Shown here one piece after another: positions 54,245 to 64,000 of a stretch of 64,000 bases of DNA (position 1 is its first letter; every line of letters begins with the position of its first letter). The stretch comes from Schistocerca nitens (taxonomy: Eukaryota; Arthropoda; Insecta; Orthoptera; Acrididae): positions 127,594,521 through 127,658,520 of the forward strand of contig NC_064621.1 in the NCBI RefSeq assembly GCF_023898315.1, in the 5' to 3' direction. Below the pieces are notes generated by a model. That model made no database searches. It saw only the letters and a list, made by a program, of their open reading frames with translations, and had not been told where the DNA came from. The translations under genes and the position numbers were made by a program.

Positions 54245-55300
54245 CACAGACCAGGACCACTTAGAGGAACTCTGGCTCAAGTTTAATAGACCACGCACTG
54301 ATTAGATACGCACCCAGCAGAACAGTTCATAATGGGAGGAAACCTTCATGGTATACAGTCACTGTAAAGAAACTTCTAAAAGAACAGAGATTACTGCATA
54401 ATACATGTAAAACAGAGCGTAGGGCTATAGATATTGAGATGCTGAATGAAACACGTTTAGCTGTCAAGACGGCAATGTGTGATGCCTTCTGTGACTACTA
54501 TAACAGAGTATTGTCAAATGGAGTTTCACAAAATGCTGTGGTAGTATGTACAGTCTGTTAGTTGCACCAAAGTTAGTGTCCAGCCCTAGCAGATGAGAGA
54601 AGAACTGAAACAGAAGGTATCAAGGCAAAAGCTGGAATGCTTAACTCCGTTTCCAAATGTTCCTTTACAAAGGAAGACCCAGGACAATTCTCCCAATTAA
54701 ATCCATGTGCAACTGAAAAGATAAATGAAATAAGTATTAGTGTTGAGAAACAGCTGAAATCGTTAAAATGTACGCCTACGGAGTTCCATGCCCCGACGGA
54801 TTCCTCGACAGATTCTATGTCTAATTTACAGCTGAGTTACTCCCCCTTCTAACTGTAGCCTATCTTAGATCTCTCGACCAAATAACCTTGCCCAGTTCTT
54901 TGAAAAAGGCACGTGTCATAATCATCTACAAGAATGGTGATAGAAGTGATCCACAAAACTAAAATAGAATACCCTTGACATCGATTTGTTGTACAATCTT
55001 AGAACATATCCTGAGCTCAAACATAATGAAGTATGTTGAACAGAATGACCTTAATGCCAAGCAGCACGGATTTCGAAAACGCCGATCACGTGAAACCCAA
55101 CTCGCACTTTCCTCATGCGACCTACTGAAAGCTTTGGATCAAGACAACCAGGTAGATGCAGTGTTTCTTGATTTCCGAAAAGCATTTAAATCACCTACGC
55201 TTATTGTCAAAAGTTCAATCATATAGGGTATCAAGTGAAATTTGTGACTGGATTGAGAACTTTTTGGTAGCGAGGATACTGAGACAGTGAGACACTGAGA
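54245..55300 (+). pseudogene. LINE RT relic, N-terminal half (plus strand)
   Basis: After an upstream ORF part (TVKKLLKEQRLLHNTCKTER, ETRLAVKTAMCDAFCDYYNR) come the RT fingers: EKQLKSLKCTPTEFHAPTDS, SLKKARVIIIYKNGDRSDPQ, IPLTSICCTILEHILSSNIM, QHGFRKRRSRETQLALSSCD and QVDAVFLDFRKAF (motif A). Then SSEICDWIENFLVARI appears in another frame. Stops and frameshifts are present. It ends before the YADD motif. Same family as the minus-strand half at 55.5-56.0 kb. Antisense to Sema2a. Confidence 0.75.
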
Positions 55301-55529
55301 CAATGGGAATATCTATCCGTATACCCTGTAAAGAATTTTGATCTCCGTGGCAGAGGATAGCTTTCTATTGTACTCGGTAGTATTTATACAATTTCACTCG
55401 TGTAACATGACAGCATAAATGCCAATATGCACTCTGTAATTGGACTAATCTTTTCTTTGACGTTCCTACTGGTGTAACACGTAGGAGACTGTAGTATATC
55501 CGCAGATTTCAGTTAATGCTGGTAACTGG

Positions 55530-56005
55530 AGGTCAGTAAGTTAGCTCTTGCGGGAAAATTGGCGGCGCACATTTTCATGCCTCTGCCAGTCCAGTGTTTA
55601 CAAAAAAGTTCTCGCATTGGAAAAGCAAGCAAATGACCATTCGTTCTGCCCTTATTTGTATACATTCCATACATCCAATTAGTCCTATTTGGTATGGATC
55701 CCGCCCTCTTGAGCAATGTCTTGTGATGGGTTTCTCTTCATTTTTGTAAGCAGTCTCATTTACACTCTGATAACTTTTTCCCAGTTTCCTACCATTGAAC
55801 TGAAGTCTGCCACCTACCTTAGCTATGACGGGGCCTATGTGATCATTTCGTAGCAATCTGCTACCGCTTGTTACATGAGTCGATTGATTCCAACTGTCAC
55901 ACATTGCGGATGCATTTTTAAAGTGTACAGGTTGACGTTTCTGAAAAGTTAAAGCAAGCTGCAAAATCTTGTACCACTTAGAGATCTTACCAACATCTGA
56001 CTGTA
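55530..56005 (-). pseudogene. LINE RT relic, C-terminal half (minus strand), continued at 58702-58960
   Basis: Minus strand: GKISKWYKILQLALTFQKRQ, VHFKNASAMCDSWNQSTHVT, SRLLRNDHIGPVIAKVGGRL, GKSYQSVNETAYKNEEKPI and RGRDPYQIGLIGCMECIQIR. This is the post-YADD region of the LINE family (WQLALNxxKCKxVHFxxK, CSSVWDPYQxGLIxxIExVQ). Upstream it is interrupted by a Tc1-like element (56006-58701). The reading resumes at 58702-58960 with SSTAVDATSGGP and decayed YADD-region sequence. Dead. Confidence 0.7.
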
Positions 56006-58701
56006 CGCTGAAGTGACAAGAGCCACGGGATATTTCTTAATATCTTGCATACCTCCTGTAACAGGACGTGGAGCAACAACTCTACGTGGCATGGAATCAA
56101 CAAGTCTTGGAAGTACCGTGCTGCAATATCGAGCCCTGCTGCCGCTGTAGCCGTCCATAATTACGAAAGCGTTGCCGGTGTAGGATTTTGTACACGAACC
56201 GAACTCTCGATTATGTCTCGTTAATATTCAGTGGCATTCATGTCGGGCCATCTGGGTGGCCAGATCATTCGCTCGAACTGCCCAGAATGTTCTTCAAACA
56301 GCGAACAACTGTGGCCTGGTGACATTCTCTGAGGTGTGGAGTTGATCTGTTATTCTGTTATTCTGCGCAACGAATTAATATGAGATGTACCCTTTACCCT
56401 GTGGCTCCTGCAAGATGTAATTTCCACCCACACACTACTACAGAAGACAGACGCTCCTAACGTTCTAAAGAGAAATGCCTGAAAAACTTTCAGCAATAAA
56501 TGTCTTCTGGAGTCGTCCGCTGTAAGGAAATGACACAAAAATTCACAAAATTTCTTACGTAACTAGTGGGATACTTGGGTACTGGAGTAGTGCTAGTGTA
56601 AGAAAAACATGAAACTGACGAAAGTTATTATTTATTTTGCAAAACTTCTGAGAAATCACAATGGCACTTTTAGTTATGAATTGAACAAGTTATATCCTGG
56701 TTCTTTTCGGAATGTGAAGTTACCTCTCAAGGATAGGATTCGCTAATGAAATCTCTATACAAAGTTTAATATGTTTGTTGACTTGGCAGAATGGCTGAGA
56801 TGCGCGCCTACTCAACTCGAGAAACTAGAATGTTGCTAGGTACGGTCGAGGCTGTCGCGTGTGAAATGCAGTGAAGTGTACTGTTGTGGAGGAGATATGG
56901 GGGGCTCGCAATAGCTGTAGCGCACCTTACCGGAAGCTGTGATGACTGCTGTCTGCGCCTCTCGCTGCTGACAAATAAGATAACTCTCGTTCTGTCTGGA
57001 TTGACCTTCGCCAATCAAACTCTCCCTATGCCTTGATGAAGGATTCATATTCGCCCCTAGTCTAACTATTGGCGTGGTACACCGGTCAGATAACCAGTCC
57101 ACCGCGATGCCACTCAAATTTCGCTCGCAGGCGTTTAACTATAACTCTGTCCGTTCACACAGCACAATAAGTGTGTCGGCCAACACAGAGAACTTCTTAA
57201 TCACAAGGACTCAATATAGAGTAGCATTTCGATTCGCTCTCGACAGAGGTGCTCTCCCAGTGAAGTACTGAGGAGAGACTTGTTCCTCGCTCCAAGAGCA
57301 ACAACGGAATGGCGCCTCTCCATGCCAGAAATGAAGGGGTATATCCTTCGGTCTCTTCCATTATTCCTTAAGCTCAAGGCATCAGAAATATCGTCTGCCA
57401 ATGAGCATTGCTCTTCTAAAACAGGAGAATGACGTTTCGTTTAAGGCGACCAATCCGAAAACCTGTAGCATTGGCGTTTGGTGTTTGCTGTCTCCCTGTG
57501 AAAATCTCTGTGCTATGAGTAAAGAATGCGTAGACTGGCTGCTCCCACACAATGTAGCCGAACACGGGGTTGTTGCCCCCTTTCACTCAGGCCCACGCTG
57601 TCTACTACACGGGCGGTCACTGGCCGACATAGACTGGGTCATCCTCTGAAGGGACCGGTGTCCCGTTGTGCGGTTTCTCTCCCGAACTAAAATCTTCTGT
57701 GACCATCGTGTCTGGAATGTATGTGTGTACGCCAGCCTCGAGTATTTCAACGACGGTGCCCTTACTTGTTAATTGCATATCGTTTACGTGAATTCATACA
57801 ACATTGACCTTATCGAGTTTGGGTTCGAATGAAGCGTCTTGATGTGCGGAATATGATTGTGAGGGCGGAATATGTAAGCAATGAAGGTCAGGAGACCACA
57901 ACGTCTTACAATTATTCTTTAGGAATATAAAGTGTAAATGGCTACAAATGGTTTAAAAGTAAGCGAACAACTATTTCCAGTCAACAATCGATTTATTTGT
58001 ACCAGTCGATTCGGTATAAACACAACCCACATCATAATGGAGCCACCACCAGCTTGCACAGTGCCTTGAGTGCATGGCTTCATGGGGTCTGCACCGCACT
58101 CGAGCACTACCCTCAGCTCTTACCAACTGAAATCGGGACACATCTGACCACGACACAGTTTTCCAGTCGTCTGGGGGCCTAACCCATATGATCACAAGTG
58201 CAGGAGACATGCGTCGGTCCTCCGCTGCCACAGCTCATTAACGGCAAATTTTGTTACACTGTCTTAACGGATATGCTCGTCGTACGTCCCACACTGATTT
58301 CTCGCAATGTTGCTTTCCTGTTGGCGCTCACAATCCTACGCAAAGGTCCTCACGGTCGTTAAGTGAAGACCGTCGGCCGCAGCATTGTCGGTGGTGACAG
58401 GTAATGCCTGAAATTTGGTATTATCGGCACGCTCTTGACGCTGTAGATTTCCGAAATTTGAATTCCCGAACCTTTTCCGAAACTGAATGTCTCATGCGCC
58501 TAGCATCAACTAGCCTTCCGCTTTCTACATCTATTAATTCCCGTCGTGTGGCGATAATCAAGTAGTAAATCTATTCCCAAGAATCACCTGAGTACAAATA
58601 ACAGCTGTGCCAATGCTCTTCCGTATTCTACCTTGTGTCCGCGATACTACTGCCATCTGTATTGTGAGCGTGTTGCTATCCCATGACTTTTCCTCAGTGT
58701 G
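56006..58701 (-). mobile_element. Tc1-like element split by a 1.6-kb insertion, TA target duplication
   Basis: Ends CGCTGAAGTGACAAGAGCCA (56006) and the complement of ATCCCATGACTTTTCCTCAGTG (to 58701) are imperfect inverted repeats flanked by TA (56004-56005, 58702-58703). The minus strand gives Tc1 pieces: the 5' region and helix-turn-helix debris at 58560-58250; TVSWSDVSRFQLVRAEGSAR (first Asp block, DES changed to DVS), then TVQAGGGSIMMWVVF, down to about 57935; and, after the insertion, HSGQFERMIWPPRWPDMNAT with LVDSMPRRVVAPRPVTGG at 56340-56020. Dead copy inserted in a LINE. Confidence 0.75.
56340..57932. other. Unidentified ~1.6-kb insertion inside the Tc1-like element
   Basis: Sequence between two halves of a Tc1 transposase that should be adjacent (about 57935 and 56340). 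I see no transposase, RT or tRNA-like head and no terminal inverted repeat or LTR. Open frames of 60-95 codons on both strands (56836-57117 minus, 57401-57649 plus) match nothing I know. The GC content of 56850-57660 is higher than in the surroundings. It could be a non-autonomous element, an LTR fragment or a captured host segment. Confidence 0.5.
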
Positions 58702-58960
58702 TATTTGTGCATCCTTCTCTTCAGACACTTTTTCATCATTAATAACATCATCTGAGGTTGGTATTAACAATGTGTGGTATATCATTAATATACAAGATTC
58801 CAACACACTTTCATAGGACCGCCCGATGTTGCATCTACAGCTGTCGAGGACTCTCCAGCCAAGGTAAGATTCAGTGTCGCAAGTGGTAAGGAGTACAGCA
58901 GTCAGTCGCAAATACTGTTTACTGCAACACCAGATTTCTACTGTGTGACCATCTTCATTT
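58702..58960 (-). pseudogene. LINE RT relic, part upstream of the Tc1 insertion
   Basis: Minus strand: SSTAVDATSGGP, then a decayed LLFxLYINDL region (WNLVY) and a TNLR region equivalent to the YADD motif. It joins 56005 after removal of the Tc1 element. The catalytic motif is lost. Confidence 0.55.
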
Positions 58961-58995
58961 CTAAAACACATTTACAAAAATGCGAGCCTTACTAT

Positions 58996-59500
58996 ACATT
59001 GATCAGCCAGAACATTGTTACCCTCTACCTAGTACGTCTGCCTTTGTTGTTGGAGCCTTGTGATGTGTTTTAAATTCATTGATTTCTTGTGTCTACGTGT
59101 AATCTGTAAGTGAAGGTTAAAAGAGTCTTCGTGTGGTAGCCATATGTTCATGGTAGTAACGCCTGTGGTGGTATGGTACGTCCCTCAGCTGACCGTGTTA
59201 CCGGCATCCATGGCGTGGTGGATGTTTCGAGCAACCGTTCGCCTTGATGACGACGTATCCGCACGTGACCATCGATCTGGTGTAGCAAGAAACGTGATTC
59301 ATTCGATAAGGTGACATGTTCGCACTCACCCATAGTCCAATCTCGATGATTTCGTGGTTACTACAATCGTAATGGACGATGCCCTTGAGTCAGCAAGGGA
59401 ACACGTAGGGCTTGTCTGCTGCAGAGCCCCAGATACAACAATGTGTGCTGAACGACGTGCTAGCAACTCTTCTTTCTCGACAAGTATTGTATGTACTCTG
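58996..59500 (-). pseudogene. Tc1-like element, truncated, with transposase relic
   Basis: It begins after TA at 58994-58995 with CATTGATCAGCCAGAACATT, which looks like a Tc1-type terminal repeat. The minus strand at 59333-59148 reads MGECEHVTLSNESRFLLHQI, DGHVRIRRHQGERLLETS (first Asp block, SDES changed to SNES). The right-hand end is missing, replaced by the LINE at about 59504-59540. Confidence 0.65.
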
Positions 59501-59503
59501 TCT

Positions 59504-61790
59504 TCAGATCTCCCAGAGGTCGTCGCCTTTCCTTCCTAACAGAAATGCCTTTTTTGCCATAGCGAGTCTGCTTTTCATATCCTCCTTGCTCCGTCCGTCA
59601 TTGGTTATTTTACTGTCTAGGTAGAGAAATTCCTTAACTTCATTGACTTCGTGACCATCAACCCTGATGTTAAGTTTCTCGCTGTTCTCATTTCTACTAC
59701 TTCTCATTACCATCGTCTTTCTCCGATTTACTCTCAAACCATACCGTGTACTCATTAGACTGTTCATTCCGTTCAGCAGATCATTTAATTCTTCTTCACT
59801 TTCACTCAGGATAGCAATGTCATCAGCGAATCGTATCATTGATATCCTTTCACCTTGTATTTTAATTCCATTCCCGAACCTTTCTTTTATTTCCATCATT
59901 GCTTCCTCGATGTACACATTGAAGAGTAGGGGCGAAAGGCTACAGCCTTGTCTTACACCCTTCTTAATACGAGCACTTCGTTCTTGATCGTCCACTCTTA
60001 TTATTCCCTCTTGGTTGTTGTACATATTGTATATGACCCGTCTCTCCCTATAGCTTACCTCTACTTTTTTTAGAATCTCGAACAGCTTGCACCATTTTAT
60101 ATTGTCGAACGCTTTTTCCAGGTCGACAAATCCTATGAAAGTGTCTTGATTTTTCTTTAGCCTTGCTTCCATTATTAGCCGTAACGTCAGGATGGCCTCT
60201 CTCGTCCCTTTACTTTTCCTAAAGCCAAACTGATCGTCACCGAGCGCATTCTCAATTTTCTTTTCCATTCTTCTGTATGTTATTCTTGTAAGCAGCTTCG
60301 ATGCATGAGCTGTTAAGCACATTGTGCGATAATTCTCGCACTTGTCAGCATTTGCCGTCTTCGGAATTGTGTGGATGATGCTTTTCCGAAAGTCAGATGC
60401 TATGTCGCCAGACTCAAATATTCTACACACCAACGTGAATAGTCGTTTTGTTGCCAGTTCCCCCAATGATTTTAGAAATTCTGATGGAATGTTATCCATC
60501 CCTTCTGCCTTATTTGACCGTAAGTCCTCCAAAGCTCTTTCAAATTTCGATTCTAATACTGGATCCCCTATCTCTTCTAAATCGACTCCTGTTTCTTCTT
60601 CTATCACATCAGACAAATCTTCACCCTCATAGGGGCTTTCAATGTATTCTTTCCACCTATCTCCTCTGCATTTAACAGTGGAATTCCCGTTGCACTCTTA
60701 ATGTTACCACCGTTGCTTTTAATGACACCAAAGGTTGATTTGACTATCCTGTATGCTTAGTCTGTTCTATGACAATCATATCTATTTCGATGTCTTCACA
60801 TTTTTCCTGCAGCCATTTCGTTTTAGCTTCCCTGCACTTCCTATTTATTTCATTCCTCAGCGACTTGTATTTCTGTATTCCTGATTTTCCCGGAACATGT
60901 TTGTACTTCCTCCTTTCATCAATCAACTGAAGTATTTCTTCTGTTACCCATGGTTTCTTCGCAGCTACGTTCTTTGTACCTATGTTTTCCTTCCCAACTT
61001 CTGTGATGGCCCTTTTTAGAGATGTCCATTCCTCTTCAACTGTACTGCCTACTGCGCTATTCCTTATTGCTGTATCTTATTGCTGTTAGAGAACTTCAAA
61101 CGTATCTCGTCATTCCTTAGTACTTCCGTATCCCACTTCTTTGCGTATTGATTCTTCCTGACTAATTTCTTGAACTTCAGCCTACTCTTCATCATTACTA
61201 TATTGTGATCTATATCTGCTCCTGGGTACGCCTTACAGTCCAGTATCTGATTTCGGAATCTCTGTCTGACCATGATGTAATGTAATTGAAATCTTCCCGT
61301 GTCTCCCGGCCTTTTCGAAGTATACCTCCTCCTCTTGTGATTCTTGAACAGGGTATTCGCTATTACTAGTTGAAACTTGTTACAGAACTCAATTAGTCTT
61401 TCTCCTCTTTCATTCCTTGTCCCAAGCCCATATTCTCCTGTAACCTTTTCTTCTACTCCTTCCCCTACAACTGCATTCCAGTCGCCCATGACTATTAGAT
61501 TTTCGTCCCCCTTTACATACTGCATTACCCTTTCAATATCCTCATACACTTTATCTGTTCATCTTCAGCTTGCGACGTCGGCATGTATACCTGAACTATC
61601 GTTGTCGGTGTTGGTCTGCTGTCGATTCTGATTAGAACAACCGGGTCACTGAACTGTTCACAGTAACACACCCTCTGCCCTACCTTCCAATTCATAACGA
61701 ATCCTACACCTGTTATACCATTTTCTGCTGCTGTTGATATTACCCGATACTCATCTGACCAGAAATCCTTGTCTTCCTTCCACTTCACTT
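59504..61790 (-). pseudogene. LINE with APE endonuclease and RT, 3'-truncated, frameshifted
   Basis: Reading minus from 61790: an endonuclease part with IVMGDWNAVVG, GRFQLHYIMVRQRFRNQILD and YPGADIDHNIVMM (APE motifs; the usual QIDYI is QLHYI), then KKPWVTEEILQLIDERRKYK and KSLRNEINRKCREAK. From 60616 a 370-codon open RT follows: LRSNKAEGMDNIPSEFLKSL, KCENYRTMCLTAHASKLL, DQFGFRKSKGTREAILTLRL, FVDLEKAFDNIKW (motif A), GVRQGCSLSPLLFNVYIEEA (B), IRFADDIAIL (FADD, C) and VNEVKEFLYLDSKI. It ends abruptly at 59504, lacking the last roughly 150 residues and any tail. The clade is probably RTE-like, not certain. The RT core could still fold; the element as a whole is broken. Confidence 0.85.
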
Positions 61791-61799
61791 CTTTACTGC

Positions 61800-62560
61800 C
61801 CAGTGGCCGCTTACACCCCAGTTACCTGCCCTGGATGTTAGCGTATTTTTGCGGCAGTGCATTTTCCTCGTTTTGCCGATGCGTCTGGCATGACGTGTAG
61901 TTTGACAGCTTCCTTGATATCTGTGTAGATTGTGGTTTTTTTTGTCTACCACTGGTTATATTGGTTCCTTGTGCCTTTCGATGTTTTAAACACCGGATTC
62001 TGAAGACGCAGTGCTGCCTGCCACTTCACCATCACTTGAATTATTCCATCGTTGTACCGGTTATCACACGTTAGTAACATTTTGGCAAGAGGATTGATGG
62101 GCGTTTAAACTGTCCCTAGTTTGAGTGGCCATCCTGTTAGGTGAGCATAACTCTTGGCTGCCTGTCTCGCCGCTTACGCAGCTGTAGGGACTTTTCTCAG
62201 GTCGATCCTTGGAGCACTGTCTGTGGATCACTCCCGTTTTTTCTTTGGTCTCATTGTGTCAATTGTTTAAAAATAATATATTTTTTTAATTATTCCTATT
62301 GCTTGTGGCCTTGAGCCGACAAATAATGTGAATTCTCTCTTAATAAGGCCTTCAGCCGCCAGTGTAGCTTGTGTCGCAGTCAATTTTTTTTTAAATGTTT
62401 GTTATTTAAAAAATTGTTTCCTTATATAAAGTGTATGTGTTTACTGTGCAACTGATCAGGCCACGTCCACACCTTTTTCTGCTTTCCCTAAGTCCCACGT
62501 CTCAACAGGTTCTGTATGGTTTTCAAGGGAATCTTATGCAATTCTTCCTACTAAATAGTC
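61800..62560. other. Possible LTR or LTR-element 3' fragment
   Basis: No ORF. The repeated phrases TGTGGCCTTGAGCCGAC and AAGGCCTTCAGCCGCC (62308-62355) and T-rich runs look like an LTR-retrotransposon terminal region, but no boundaries (TG...CA), primer site or pol sequence were found. Confidence 0.25.
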
Positions 62561-62569
62561 ACAAATTCA

Positions 62570-63400
62570 GAAGACGATGACGGAAGCGGATAGCAATCAG
62601 GCGCCCCTCTCTCTATAGCAGATGACAAAGGCTCAACAGTATTGAGATCTGGTTAGTGTGGTGGCCAGGGGAGATGTGAAAATCGATCTCTGTGCTCACA
62701 AAACCAGTCCAACCCCTGCCAACAAATCCAGTCATGGAAGATGCGTGCTGTGTGAACAGTTCAGGAACAAACATTGCCGGCCGAAGTAGCCGTGCGGTTA
62801 AAGGCGCTGCAGTCTGGAACCGCAAGACCGCTACGGTCGCAGGTTCGAATCCTGCCTCGGGCATGGATGTTTGTGATGTCCTTAGGTTAGTTAGGTTTAA
62901 CTAGTTCTAAGTTCTAGGGGACTAATGACCTCAGCAGTTGAGTCCCATAGTGCTCAGAGCCATTTGAACAAACATTGTACCATCCGATGCACCTGATCAG
63001 CTAAAATGGTTACTTAATCCTTGGTAGTAATGTGACATTTCAGAGGCCAAAGAACCCACGGAATTCCACTATATGGCTGTCCAGATTATCAGGGAACCCT
63101 TGAAATATTTCTCTCTTGAGACGTAAATTTGCCCAAAAGTTGAAAACTGTTTCTCCGCCATTGTTCGATATTTCAAGTTTCACGGCTTTGGCACAACATT
63201 TACCTGTTACGAGTATCCAAGTCACTGGTGAGTCGTTTTGGAAGTCCATATCGCACTGCGATTTCCTGCTCATGGAGCTCCCTTCTTTGTTGTTTGGTTA
63301 CTGGCTGGGTTCGCGATTGCGACACTCATTTCTGTAGTGGACTCTGTAGCTGTCGTCCTCTTACTTTTAGTCACTATACTCTTCAATAGTCGTCTGTCAC
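62570..63400 (-). pseudogene. Tc1-like transposase relic interrupted by a SINE
   Basis: Minus strand near 62740-62590: LDWFCEHRDRFSHLPWPPH, stop, PDLNTVEPLSSAIER, the third catalytic block with its Glu. Upstream of the SINE, 62980-63390 has LLKSIVTKSKRTTATE (N-terminal helix-turn-helix region) and decayed sequence. The second Asp block is not readable. Removing the SINE restores a continuous relic. Confidence 0.6.
62776..62965 (+). repeat. tRNA-derived SINE (family 1), 11-bp target duplication
   Basis: GCCGGCCGAAGTAGCCGTGC head, B box GGTTCGAATCC, body and GTGCTCAGAGCCATTT end as in the other two copies. GAACAAACATT occurs at 62765-62775 and 62966-62976. Inserted in a Tc1-like relic. Confidence 0.93.
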
Positions 63401-63416
63401 AATCACTCGACAGCAA

Positions 63417-64000
63417 TCACTGGACAACAATATTGTCCACATCAGAGTAGTTTCCCTCGGAAGCTATACATCGGCGTAGCCGTTGTTCCCAGTCTTGGTA
63501 GCGGCGCTGAAAATCTTCAAGTCGTAGGGTCACATTGCTTTGAATGTTCTCCAGAGTCCCAAAATGACATAATTTTAAGACTTTTTCAATTTCGGGAAAA
63601 GTCACACGGACTCCGATTAGATGACCAGGGGGTTGTGGCACAACAAGAATGCTTTTTGAAGCCAAAAATTCCTTGACAGAACTGGCCGTGTGACATGGGG
63701 CTAAGCAAACTGCTTAAAATGTCTGGTCTCAATTCTCTATTTTCCTTTTAAGTTTATAGGTCACCCATTGTCCTTATTGTTAGACGCCGATCTTATCTCA
63801 CAAGCAGACGCACAATTTCCACGTTTTATTCGATTTTTGATGCTGAAATCCTTCCTGAGAGAGAACCATTTTCAAGGTGTTTTCAGCCTTCCAAAAATGA
63901 TTTGTGCCAGCGGAAAACTTGCAATCTTGATATGTAATGTTCCCCAGACGCCTGTTTCAACTTTCGAAAGGTCACACTCCTAGATTCCACAAGATTAACA
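63417..64000 (-). pseudogene. mariner transposase relic, internally deleted, running off the window
   Basis: C-terminal part (63665-63417): APCHTASSVKEFLASKSILV (second-Asp block, DNAPxHTA changed), FPEIEKVLKLCHFGTLENIQ, RRCIASEGNYSDVDNIVVQ. The N-terminal part at 63990-63770 in other frames reads RKLKQASGEHYISRLQVFRW, then RISASKIE and VRLLVR-stop-DRRLTIRTMG, the mariner helix-turn-helix. The middle with the first catalytic block is deleted. Continues past 64000. Confidence 0.75.

Noticed and set aside
54245..56005. Twin-priming inversion of a single LINE copy
   Set aside because: The two halves converge tail to tail, whereas twin priming leaves the inverted 5' part pointing away from the 3' part.
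1..64000. CRISPR arrays, operons, prokaryotic defence or biosynthetic clusters
   Set aside because: No regularly spaced repeats or collinear gene sets; the sequence is eukaryotic and dominated by transposons.

Overview
The window is animal nuclear DNA, most likely from an orthopteran insect of the locust/grasshopper type. There are no bacterial operons or ribosome binding sites. What coding sequence exists is interrupted by introns or belongs to decayed transposons. Two exons with matching splice phases encode part of a semaphorin (Sema2a type). The repeat mix (two tRNA-headed SINE families, many Tc1/mariner elements, Penelope-like elements, several LINEs, a Helitron) suits a very large insect genome. 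The organism is inferred from this mix and from the semaphorin, not from a database search.

Layout. 1-4857: 3' part of a Helitron (Pif1-type helicase relic), cut by two mariner elements, the second with an intact transposase. 4917-6741: decayed Tc1-like element split by a LINE 3' fragment. 7549-8313: internally deleted mariner-like element. 8470-17563: a Penelope-like element (PLE) on the minus strand with a 13-bp target duplication. It contains a mariner-like element (8690-10238), a SINE (11349-11543) and a second PLE insertion (11616-17170) built as a giant palindrome with about 2.5-kb arms and a 16-bp target duplication. 18.2-23.8 kb: Tc1-like and LINE relics and another SINE. 24.7-25.2 kb: weak gag-like relic. 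25.2-31.8 kb: no recognisable gene. 31.8-32.5 kb: a TTAA-flanked foldback element. 33.3-36.2 kb: a LINE split by a mariner-like element with very long terminal repeats. 36.3-38 kb: mariner and Mutator-like relics and a second SINE family. 38.5-41.4 kb: a pogo-like element lacking its catalytic core, itself split by a Tc1-like element with an intact 340-residue transposase. 42.0-42.3 kb: a candidate orphan exon. 43.6-45.1 kb: a second, better preserved copy of the mariner-like family seen at 8690.

45,326-53,796: two Sema2a exons on the minus strand, about 8.0 kb of intron apart. That intron is AT-rich and mostly unique, with old LINE, Helitron-like and Tc1 debris. Upstream of the exons (higher coordinates) the DNA is again layered transposons: LINE halves, a Tc1-like element carrying a 1.6-kb insertion of unknown type, a 3'-truncated endonuclease/RT LINE, a SINE inside a Tc1 relic, and a mariner relic running off the end.

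Only Sema2a is clearly a host gene. Nearly everything else is mobile DNA whose insertion order can be read from target-site duplications and from reading frames that resume on either side of inserts. No prokaryotic-style defence system, CRISPR array or biosynthetic cluster is visible. The most unusual structures are the palindromic PLE with hammerhead-ribozyme-like motifs in both arms, the pogo derivative that keeps only its two putative nucleic-acid-binding ends, and the unidentified 1.6-kb insertion.
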